This document shows, one piece after another, positions 8,576 to 16,700 of a DNA stretch of 64,000 bases. The translations under genes and the position numbers were made by a program. The DNA is from JAZKFT01 sp039925965. Its GTDB lineage: Bacteria > Bacteroidota > Bacteroidia > Chitinophagales > Chitinophagaceae. The notes below the pieces were generated by a model. The model made no database searches, had not been told where the DNA came from, and worked only from the letters and a program-made list of their open reading frames with translations. Location of the stretch: contig JBDSXW010000059.1 in NCBI GenBank assembly GCA_039925965.1, positions 74,994 through 138,993 on the forward strand, given 5' to 3'. Numbering within the stretch: position 1 is the first letter of the stretch; every line of letters begins with the position of its first letter.

Positions 8576-9274
8576 ATGAACGAACTAACCAACGTTTCCA
8601 AAACCCGCAAGTGGAGCGAAAGCAAGGCGAACAGCAGCTGGATGATCTTTAAAATAATGGCAGAATTTGTGGATGGCTTTGAGGCACTGGCAAAAATAGG
8701 CCCCTGCATTTCCATCTTTGGCAGCGCCCGTACCAAGCCCGGGCATCCATATTATGAGCTTGCAGTAGAGATTGCCCGTGAGCTGGCAGAAGAAGGATTT
8801 GGCATCATCAGCGGCGGCGGACCGGGTATTATGGAGGCGGCCAATAAAGGCGCTTTCCTGGCTGGCGGTAAATCCGTAGGACTCAATATCACACTGCCTT
8901 TTGAGCAAATGCCCAACACCTATATCGACCGCGATAAAAGCTTGAACTTCGATTATTTCTTTGTTCGGAAAACCCTGTTTATCAAGTACAGCCAGGGCTA
9001 TATCATGATGCCCGGCGGCTTTGGTACCATGGACGAGTTTTTTGAAGTGCTCACTCTCGTGCAGACGACTAAAGTAAACCGCATCCCGATGGTATTGGTA
9101 GGTAAAGGCTATTGGAAAGGATTGATGGACTGGGTTAAAGCCAGTATGCTGGAAGACAATCAGTACATTAACGCGGCCGATCTGGACCTGATACATATGG
9201 CTGATACCCCAAAAGAAGTCGTGGATTATATTTTAGAATATTACACCAAGAATAAGCTGGAGCCCAATTTTTAG
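8576..9274 (+). CDS. LOG-family (TIGR00730) Rossmann-fold nucleotide hydrolase
   Basis: This 232-residue protein carries the family signature PGGFGTMDE at residues 146-154, with GGGPGIMEAANKGA at about 80-93 and GSAR at 49-52. Members are cytokinin riboside 5'-monophosphate phosphoribohydrolases or related AMP/purine nucleotide hydrolases (LOG, PpnN-like). The physiological substrate in Bacteroidota is not settled. It follows the symporter closely on the same strand. A second, shorter member of the family is encoded at 33266. Confidence 0.88.
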   Translation: MNELTNVSKTRKWSESKANSSWMIFKIMAEFVDGFEALAKIGPCISIFGSARTKPGHPYYELAVEIARELAEEGFGIISGGGPGIMEAANKGAFLAGGKSVGLNITLPFEQMPNTYIDRDKSLNFDYFFVRKTLFIKYSQGYIMMPGGFGTMDEFFEVLTLVQTTKVNRIPMVLVGKGYWKGLMDWVKASMLEDNQYINAADLDLIHMADTPKEVVDYILEYYTKNKLEPNF

Positions 9275-9284
9275 GGTAAAGAGT

Positions 9285-9466
9285 GCAAGTAGCAAGTAGC
9301 AAGTAGAAAGTAGCAAGTAGAAAGTAGCAAGTAGCAAGTAGCAAGTAGCAAGTAGCAAGTAGCAAGAAGCAAGTAGCAAGAAGCAAGAAGCAAGAAGCAA
9401 GAAGTAAGTAGTAAGTAGTAAGAAGCAAGAAGCAAGAAGCAAGAAGTAAGAAGCAAGCAGCAAATA
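9285..9466 (+). repeat. 26-unit heptamer tandem array (core GCAAGTA)
   Basis: Exactly 26 units of 7 bp, with no insertion or deletion. Units are mainly GCAAGTA and GCAAGAA, with GAAAGTA and GTAAGTA variants. Because 7 is not a multiple of 3, the minus strand is open in all three frames and reads as leucine-rich heptads; these are by-products of the period, not genes. No inverted arm was found nearby, unlike most other arrays in this window. Confidence 0.9.
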
Positions 9467-9660
9467 AGCACGGAATAGCTGGTAGTTTCAATTTAAACAG
9501 TCAAAAAAATGATCATTGGTTCGGGAGCCTAGCCTGTCCCGAAATAGAAATCAATCGTTCCGGAGAGGCACCCTTATCCGAGAGGAGAAGGGCCGGGGAT
9601 GAGGCTCAGCGACTGGCATTGTTTGAACATTGAAATCATGGGCCATGTACGCCCAAACTC
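9467..9660. other. Intergenic sequence without recognisable content
   Basis: Together with the arrays on either side this forms a 425-base gap between the LOG gene and the methyltransferase gene. I see no conserved gene, RNA or terminator in it. Confidence 0.5.
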
Positions 9661-9699
9661 CCTACACCCTTGGAGCCCTTACACCTTAAACCTTTTCCC
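9661..9699 (+). repeat. 8-bp array (core nnnnACCC) next to a start codon
   Basis: About five 8-bp units such as CTACACCC and CTTACACC, ending directly at the ATG at 9700. The same word family recurs at 37464-37504, again ending just before a start codon. Confidence 0.5.
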
Positions 9700-10338
9700 A
9701 TGGTCATCCCCCAACAAGTCGAAAACTATAGTTCCTCCTACTGCTCCGAACTCTCGCCGCTGATCGGTGAAGTGCTAAACTATACTTTGAAAAACCACCC
9801 CCACGCCCATATGGTGAGTGGGCAGGAGCAGGGGCTGCTGCTGCAGTTTTTTAGCCGGATGATTCGTCCAAGACGCATTTTAGAGATCGGTACTTTTACA
9901 GGCTTCAGTGGCCTGTGTCTGGCAGAAGGATTATCCTGGGATGGCGAGTTGCACACTATTGAATTGAGGGAAGAAGATGCAGCAACTGCCCGGACTTATT
10001 TTGACAGGTCACCGGCCAAAGACAGGATTAACCTGCATGTTGGAGATGCATTAGCCATTTTACCTACCTTGAATAAGCAATGGGACCTGGTGTTTATAGA
10101 TGCCGACAAACCCGGGTATATCGACTATTACGATCTGGTAGTACCACATCTACAGCCCACAGGATGGATACTCGCAGACAATGTGCTGTTTCATGGCGAA
10201 GTGCTGCAGGAACCCATCACCAGCAAAAACGCCAGAGCCATCGCAGCATTTAACGAGCATGTAAAAAACGACGACCGCACCGAGCAAATGATCGCCACTG
10301 TACGCGACGGCCTGATGATTATAAGAAAATGCATGTGA
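9700..10338 (+). CDS. SAM-dependent O-methyltransferase (caffeoyl-CoA type)
   Basis: I choose the ATG at 9700 over an upstream TTG at 9670, because the region before 9700 is repeat DNA; this gives 212 residues. Motif I is ILEIGTFTGFSGLCLAEGL at about 60-78. FIDADKPGY (D134, D136) and ADNVLFHGEV (D160, N161) are the metal and substrate positions of the class I cation-dependent O-methyltransferases related to YrrM and caffeoyl-CoA methyltransferases. The acceptor is unknown. The next gene is preceded by its own promoter box. Confidence 0.87.
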   Translation: MVIPQQVENYSSSYCSELSPLIGEVLNYTLKNHPHAHMVSGQEQGLLLQFFSRMIRPRRILEIGTFTGFSGLCLAEGLSWDGELHTIELREEDAATARTYFDRSPAKDRINLHVGDALAILPTLNKQWDLVFIDADKPGYIDYYDLVVPHLQPTGWILADNVLFHGEVLQEPITSKNARAIAAFNEHVKNDDRTEQMIATVRDGLMIIRKCM

Positions 10339-10360
10339 ATTCGTTAATAAACCGGAACCC

Positions 10361-10368
10361 TACCTTTG
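10361..10368 (+). promoter_or_regulatory. Candidate -7 promoter box TACCTTTG
   Basis: An exact match to the Bacteroidota -7 consensus TAnnTTTG, 109 bases upstream of the glucosaminidase gene and just after the methyltransferase stop codon. The -33 box is weak (TTCG about 17 bases upstream). Confidence 0.4.
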
Positions 10369-10422
10369 CGGAGCAATAACTAATCTTGCAGTTATCATTT
10401 GTAACCTCAAGCTTTCGAAACA

Positions 10423-10476
10423 TTACCCACTTACGAACGACTCAACGCTCAGTTCTCACTAATCACGATCTCAGGC
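10423..10476 (+). repeat. 8-bp array ending at the glucosaminidase start codon
   Basis: Six 8-bp units in phase (TTACCCAC, TTACGAAC, CTCACTAA and others), followed by a partial unit that touches the ATG at 10477. No opposite arm was seen. The position, between promoter box and start codon, is like that of the arrays at 6928 and 9661. Confidence 0.5.
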
Positions 10477-11505
10477 ATGAAAAAACTCCTCTACCTATCC
10501 ATCCTTATTTGTTCCAAAACGTTCGCCCAGGATTCTCTATCCGTGCAGCGCTACATTGACCAGTACAAAGACATGGCCATGGCCGAAATGCAGCGTACCG
10601 GCGTGCCCGCAGCCATTACCCTCGCACAGGGAATTCATGAAAGCAGTTTTGGTACCAGCGAACTGGTGCTCCGCAGCAACAACCATTTTGGTATCAAATG
10701 CAAAAGTGACTGGACCGGCCGCAGCGTAAGGCATGATGATGATGCCAGCCAGGAATGTTTCCGTGCCTACGATTCTGCCTGCCAGTCATACAAGGATCAT
10801 TCAGACTTTCTCCGCGGCAACCAGCGTTATGCTTTCTTATTTCAATACGACCCAACGAATTACCAGGCCTGGGCGAAAGGATTAAAGCAGGCCGGCTATG
10901 CTACCAACCCACGGTATGCCCCGATACTTGTCGGCACCATCGAAAGGTTTCATCTGAATGATTACACATTGCTGGCTATCAACCGCCAGCCTGTAAAGGA
11001 TACAGGGCAAAACATTTACGCACAGGCCGCTTACAACACAGAGAATCCGCCCATCGTTAATGTGGTTGCCGCCAACAGGTACGCTGAACTGGTGCGGCAA
11101 ACACCCAACGCCAATTTTAACCTGGCCAGTACCTATCCAACCGGCGTGTTCGATATTAACAACTGCAAAGTGGTCTTTGCTGAAAAAGGGATGTCGCTGC
11201 TGGCTTTGGCTATTGCCCATAAAGTCAGCATGCCTAATCTCATTACCTGGAACGATATGGATGAAACCGACATCGTGCCCGAAAGCCAGTTGATCTTTTT
11301 AGAGAAAAAGCAAAAGAAAGGCAAGACAGAAATCCATGAAGTAAAGCCCGGTGAAACCCTTTGGCAAATAAGCCAGGTCGAAGGCGTACGCCTTACCAAC
11401 CTGCTTCAATACAATAAGCTTTCCGATAATAATATTCCCGCTGTAGGCGAAAAAATTTACCTGCAAGGATATACCGTACAACAGCCGAAACTGATAGGAA
11501 AATAA
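10477..11505 (+). CDS. Exported glucosaminidase with two LysM domains
   Basis: This 342-residue protein has a signal peptide (MKKLLYLSILICSKTFAQ). A glucosaminidase domain of the FlgJ/LytG type covers about residues 22-165, with the likely catalytic Glu in GIHESSFGTSELV (E55) and NNHFGIKCKSDWTG following. Two LysM-like domains lie at about 225-280 and 286-335 (HEVKPGETLWQISQ). It should cleave N-acetylglucosaminyl bonds in peptidoglycan while bound through LysM, in growth or daughter-cell separation. It stands alone with its own promoter box. Confidence 0.9.
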   Translation: MKKLLYLSILICSKTFAQDSLSVQRYIDQYKDMAMAEMQRTGVPAAITLAQGIHESSFGTSELVLRSNNHFGIKCKSDWTGRSVRHDDDASQECFRAYDSACQSYKDHSDFLRGNQRYAFLFQYDPTNYQAWAKGLKQAGYATNPRYAPILVGTIERFHLNDYTLLAINRQPVKDTGQNIYAQAAYNTENPPIVNVVAANRYAELVRQTPNANFNLASTYPTGVFDINNCKVVFAEKGMSLLALAIAHKVSMPNLITWNDMDETDIVPESQLIFLEKKQKKGKTEIHEVKPGETLWQISQVEGVRLTNLLQYNKLSDNNIPAVGEKIYLQGYTVQQPKLIGK

Positions 11506-11628
11506 GCACCTATTTGCATGGAGCAATGCTGTAGTTTTTTCAAACTATAGCTCGGCCTGCGGCCAGTTGTATTGCTCGTTTATACCCGTACGGATTCTAT
11601 ATTTGCCACCTCACCGAAAAATATTACG

Positions 11629-12810
11629 ATGCCACAACAGGACCTGTTTAGCAGCCCCGATTATTACCAGCTTGATGAATTATTGAGCGAGGAGCATAAA
11701 ATGGTAAGAGACACTGTACGCGCCTATGTGAAAAAAGAAATCAGCCCGATAATAGAAGACTACGCACAGCGTGCGGAGTTCCCCGTGCAGATCGTAAAGC
11801 AGTTGGGAGATATCGGTTGTTTTGGCCCCACTGTGCCTGAAACCTATGGTGGTGGCGGCCTTGATTACATCAGTTACGGCCTCATGATGCAGGAACTGGA
11901 GCGTGGCGATAGCGGTGTGCGCAGCACGGCGTCGGTGCAGGGCTCACTGGTGATGTATCCCATTTATGCCTATGGCAATGAAGAGCAACGCAATAAATAT
12001 TTACCGAAACTGGCCAGCGGCGAATGGCTCGGATGCTTCGGTTTAACCGAGCCCAACCATGGAAGCGATCCGGGCGGCATGCTGACGAATATCAAGGACG
12101 GCGGCGATCACGTAATTCTCAACGGCGCTAAAATGTGGATTAGCAACGCCCCCTTTAGCCAGGTGGCTGTGGTATGGGCAAAGGACGAGGAAGGTGTTAT
12201 CCGCGGCGTAATTGTAGAACGCGGAATGGAAGGTTTTACGACGCCTACCACCCATGGCAAATGGAGCCTGCGGGCCAGCGCCACAGGCGAATTGGTTTTC
12301 GATAATGTAAAAGTTCCCAAAGAAAATATTCTGCCGAATGTAAAAGGACTCAAGGGCCCGCTCGGCTGCCTTAGCAAAGCCCGCTACGGCATTGCCTGGG
12401 GTGCGCTGGGTGCGGCAATGGATTGCTATGATACCGCCCTTCGGTATGCACAGGAACGTGTACAGTTTGGCCGGCCTATCGCCGGATTCCAGTTGCAACA
12501 GAAAAAGTTGGCAGAGATGATCACTGAAATCACCAAGGGCCAGCTACTCGTTTGGCGCCTGGGCGTCTTGATGAACGAAGGCAGGGCCACGCCGCCACAG
12601 ATCAGTATGGCCAAAAGAAATAGCTGCGAAGTAGCTACGAATATTTGTCGCGACGCCCGCCAGATGCTTGGTGGCATGGGCATCACCGGCGAATACAGCA
12701 TCATGCGCCATATGATGAACCTCGAAAGCGTGATTACCTACGAAGGCACCCATGACATTCATTTGCTGATCACGGGCATGGACATAACAGGGCTGAACGC
12801 GTTTAAATAA
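11629..12810 (+). CDS. Acyl-CoA dehydrogenase, glutaryl-CoA dehydrogenase type
   Basis: The frame is open from 11572, but the ATG at 11629 gives the usual N-terminus (393 residues). FAD and substrate motifs include LTEPNHGSDPGGM and KMWISNAPFSQVAVVWAK. The catalytic base is E372 in YEGTHDIH, in the position and context of glutaryl-CoA dehydrogenase (YEGTHDIHALI-like). It would oxidise, and if truly GcdH decarboxylate, glutaryl-CoA to crotonyl-CoA in lysine/tryptophan breakdown. Other short-chain acyl-CoA dehydrogenases cannot be excluded. No partner genes are adjacent. Confidence 0.82.
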   Translation: MPQQDLFSSPDYYQLDELLSEEHKMVRDTVRAYVKKEISPIIEDYAQRAEFPVQIVKQLGDIGCFGPTVPETYGGGGLDYISYGLMMQELERGDSGVRSTASVQGSLVMYPIYAYGNEEQRNKYLPKLASGEWLGCFGLTEPNHGSDPGGMLTNIKDGGDHVILNGAKMWISNAPFSQVAVVWAKDEEGVIRGVIVERGMEGFTTPTTHGKWSLRASATGELVFDNVKVPKENILPNVKGLKGPLGCLSKARYGIAWGALGAAMDCYDTALRYAQERVQFGRPIAGFQLQQKKLAEMITEITKGQLLVWRLGVLMNEGRATPPQISMAKRNSCEVATNICRDARQMLGGMGITGEYSIMRHMMNLESVITYEGTHDIHLLITGMDITGLNAFK

Positions 12811-12825
12811 TTGGGAGTATTGTTT

Positions 12826-12957
12826 GCAGCCATTTAGCCATTTAGTCATGGGTCAATTAGTCAATGGGTCATTGACATAATGACGCTGAAACTCCGTACC
12901 TAAATTAAGCTGCTTGATTTAGGTCAAGTAGCCTTTTGACTAAATGACTATTGCAAT
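12826..12957. repeat. 8-bp periodic element with inverted arms (core nnGTCAAT)
   Basis: The left arm at 12826-12881 holds seven 8-bp units in phase (TTAGTCAT, GGGTCAAT, TAGTCAAT). The right arm at 12934-12957 holds three units in the opposite orientation (CAATAGTC/ATTTAGTC on the minus strand). About 50 unrelated bases separate them. The element fills the gap between two convergent genes and may act as a bidirectional hairpin. Confidence 0.7.
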
Positions 12958-12963
12958 ATATAC

Positions 12964-13632
12964 TCAAAGGCTTTCATTAAAACTCACGAGGTACTCGATC
13001 ATTTTTCTACTTTTTTCAATCGCGGACTCATCGGAATAGGACCTGTAAATTCCAGGACGGTTTTTGAAAAGTTGCAGCAGAAAATCAGGAGTGGCTTGCT
13101 GGCTATTACCATCGTCGTCAATGATAAAGGTTTCTTGATAGGTTGCGGAATTAGCCCTGGCCGCTGCCGCCGCAGCAGTTAACGCCCCGGCAGCTCCCAG
13201 GCTGCGTACTGACGGGCCGGTTATATTATTGACTTTTTTACTGATGGTATAGAAGGAATACCTGCCAATATAATCCAGCGGGTAGTATATTTTTTTGGGA
13301 AGCACGCCTTTGGGCGGTAATATAAAAACAAGATTGCCATCGCAAAATCCCCAGATTTTAGGTTTTTTTCCAATGCTGTCGGCAAATGCTATCCTGGCAG
13401 CGGACATTTGAATGCCAGCATCATTTACATATGGGATTATCGAAAAACCATCTTTGATAGTCGGCTTATTGTCCAGGAATTCCTGGTAGGTTTGATAAGC
13501 CCAGGGCCTTTTGGCACGAGGCGGTGCAGGCAGGTAACTGGTGTCTGCTATCCGTGAATTCATCGAATCTGACTGAGCCTGGCAAGTGTATGTCAGCAAT
13601 ATAAGTGAGGCGTAAAAAAGTAAAAATCTCAT
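12964..13632 (-). CDS. Exported protein of unknown function downstream of tamB
   Basis: I do not recognise the family. The 222 residues begin with a signal peptide (MRFLLFYASLILLTYTCQAQ). The mature part has WGFCDGNLVFILP around residue 95, a YYPLDYIGRYSFYTISKK segment, and an alanine-rich run (GAAGALTAAAAAARA) at about 145-160 that could be a short hydrophobic helix. It is on the same strand as tamB, 132 bases downstream, so co-expression is possible. No catalytic motif is visible. Confidence 0.6.
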   Translation of the reverse strand: MRFLLFYASLILLTYTCQAQSDSMNSRIADTSYLPAPPRAKRPWAYQTYQEFLDNKPTIKDGFSIIPYVNDAGIQMSAARIAFADSIGKKPKIWGFCDGNLVFILPPKGVLPKKIYYPLDYIGRYSFYTISKKVNNITGPSVRSLGAAGALTAAAAAARANSATYQETFIIDDDGNSQQATPDFLLQLFKNRPGIYRSYSDESAIEKSRKMIEYLVSFNESL

Positions 13633-13764
13633 GAAACGTTGATGATAAATGCAGCGGCAAATATAGGCGCTGGCGTTTTTGGGGTTAAGGCAATATCATA
13701 ATCAGTATGGCTTCCTGATGCCTCCTTCTGCGTTACAACCCAAGTCGCACAGAGGCAACGATTC

Positions 13765-16700
13765 TTACGGATTCTTAAGCACGGGATCTTTGCTCCCACT
13801 GCTACCAATTCCACGTCTTTTTATTTTTGCAGTACCCATCTCTTCATGCCTGCCAAAAAGCTTTTCTACATCCTGGCGAAAACTGAAAGAGGCGCCTGCC
13901 CGGTTTTGGCGGGTACCTAGTTGCAGGTTGTCTTTTTTAAATATGATAAAACGAAGTTTCCGGTTAGCGCTCAAAATAAATTCCAGGCTGATATCCGGCA
14001 GGAACAAGAATGAATTGACAGCGCTGCTCCGCACACTGAAATCAAAATCGCTACCTACATTTACAATGATGCGGTTATTGGCAAAACTCTTTCCGATCTT
14101 AAATTTTACATTGGTGCGGTCGTATCCCGAGGCATTTACATTACCACTGTTAAGATCGGTACTGTTGTAAACGGATGTGCTGAAATCTACCTGCAAACTC
14201 CGGTCGCCTGTGATTTGGTAGAGCACGTTACTGATGATTTTACCCATTTCTCTGGACACCAGTTCCGACAAAGTGTTTACCGCCAGTTCAGTACCAGGGT
14301 TTCGGTTGGCACGCCCTTCGCCATAAGGTGCGAATTGGTTAAATACAATCAGGTAAGTAACCTGTTTCAACAGTTCACTTTTATCCTGGCTGTTGTTAAT
14401 GCCGTCAATGATAAAATTGGCTGACGGATCATTTTTAATGCTGCTCCCCTGCGGCAACTCTATTTTGAAGGTGATGCCTGGCTTGGTCAGCTTTCCCCGC
14501 AGCGAAGCGATCACGTTTATTGGCCCCTTGAAATTATTGCTGGCCGCTCCGAGGCTTAACCGGTTATCACTTCCATTTAAATCGCTGAAGCGAACGTCTT
14601 TTGTTTCGTACACCGCGTCAATATTCATAATGCCATCCATTGGGTCGCCACCACCCCATTCAATATAATTGGTACCGTCGCCTTTTAGATCAAAACCCTT
14701 TCGAATGAATGACTGAAAACTGTAATTATAGTCTCCTCTTTCAATATCATAACGGCCTTTCATGGTCATGCCGTACTTATCATTCACAATAAAAAGTCTT
14801 CCGCTGCCCCATGCCTTGATCACATCGCCGCTAGCGGCATCCAGCACCACGTCTATCTGTGCTTTGTTATTGGCTGTCAGGTCCACTTCTATATGCAGGT
14901 TGTCTTCCAAACCCGCAGGTGTCTCCTGGGCCCGGCCATATTGTTTAAATATGATATAATCAGCTTGGCCACTTTCGCGGCTGGTAGTGCTGGTAATTGA
15001 AATATGCGAACTGTCCGTGGGCTCCGCCGCTATTTTCATCACCAGGTTGTTCACAGGGCCGGTCATTTCAAAAGAGCCCCTGCCAACCGCATTGCCGTAA
15101 AAATTCTGATTGTCTTTAAACCGCGTATTGATCAGTTCCATCTGGCTGCTGCTCACTTTCAGGTTAAACCGCATATCCTGAAAAAAATGATGGTTAAATC
15201 CGCCTTCCAGTGTGCCTCCGTTGTTAAAGCGGTCGCGAAGTTTCATTTTGCCAAACCCCATATAGCCTTCCCTCATGACAATTGAACCGGTGTCAATAAA
15301 ATAGGTAACCTTGGTAAAACCGACCTTTATTCTGGCACTATCCAAGTGGATATCTCCGACAAATTCCGGGGCATCTAATTTGCCCTTTACCAATAACTGG
15401 CCGCTGGCGTACCCGTCAATATCGTCGAAAATGGTGTTGAGGTAATGGTTCAGAATATTGATACGGGTATGATTAAAAACGATGGGGGCGTTTATCTTAC
15501 CACCTGTGCTGTCGCTTAAATCAATGTCGATATTGCCGTCAAAATTATATTGTTTGCCGGGCGATACAATATGGAACTTCCCTTTGTTTACTGAAGTATA
15601 GTAGTTGCCACTGGCACGGATGTCGCCAATGGAATCACCGTCGAGCCGGAATTCGCTGATTTGGAGGGTATCCACGCTTATATGCGGTGCCCCCCTGGGG
15701 TCGGTGATGGTGAATCTTCCCGTCGCCATCCCCTCCAGCCGGGGGTTCTTTAGTACATAGGGTAGCAGGTCGCCGATATTTAATTTTTTGGTGGTGATAT
15801 GGATGTCGTTCGTAGTCCCCTCAGTACTTGGAAGGGTGAAAATCGATATTTCCTGCTCCTCCTGTTTCAGCAACAAATTATTTATTACTACGGTTTTATT
15901 GTTCTTCAAAATGGCTTCTCCATCCTGGTTGATCGTCCATTTTTTATTATTTATGATTATGGTACTGGGATTAAAAGTGAGTTTCTGCCCATCTTCCTGG
16001 GTCGTAATCAGGGCGTCTATCTGTGCATCGCCCAGCTGGCCATCGCTGCTGGTAGTTACCTGTACATGGCTGCTATCATTCTGGGTGCTTACGTTGAGTT
16101 TGGCATTGTAAAAAGAAAGGCTATCGCTAAATCGGAACGCATCCACAGTACCCAGTAAGTTGAGACGGGTGAGGGTCCCATTGCCCTGTAACATCGCATT
16201 GTCCATCCGGAAACTGCCATACTTGAAATACGGAACGGTCGCATTCAGCATCAATTCATTGTCATTAGTATTGATAGTGCCGGTGATGCTGGAATTGCTA
16301 AGACCTTCAAGTTTTTGGTCGAATAATTTTAGAAAAGCTTCAATTTCTTTGGTGTTTACGGCAAATACAAAATCCTGGTCTTTCACCACCCGCCCTGGTT
16401 TAGCGAAGATACCGGGGTAGTAGTTACTCAGAAAATACTGGAAGCTGTTCGGCAGGTCGGCGATGTTGAATTTGCCTACAATACTGGCATCGGCTTCGTT
16501 AGTTTCCAGTTCCAACTCCTTTTTGCCCGCTGCATTGATGAACGAATAGATATTGAGCGAATCCATCCTGAACGGCATATCACCATTTGTGAGATGGGCG
16601 TCCCTTAGTTTGGCATACCCAAAAAAGTCGTCAATGTTTTTACCGGTAAAGTTGACATCGAAATTACCACTGAATTTTAAGTCATTGGTGGTAAAATGAA

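Noticed and set aside
9285..9466. CRISPR array
   Set aside because: Units are 7 bp with no spacers and no cas genes nearby; the same holds for all other arrays in the window.
9168..9491. Three overlapping minus-strand frames encoding leucine-rich proteins (LLLASCFLLL patterns)
   Set aside because: They arise because a 7-bp tandem array without stop words is open in all frames; there is no conserved family and no start region outside the array.
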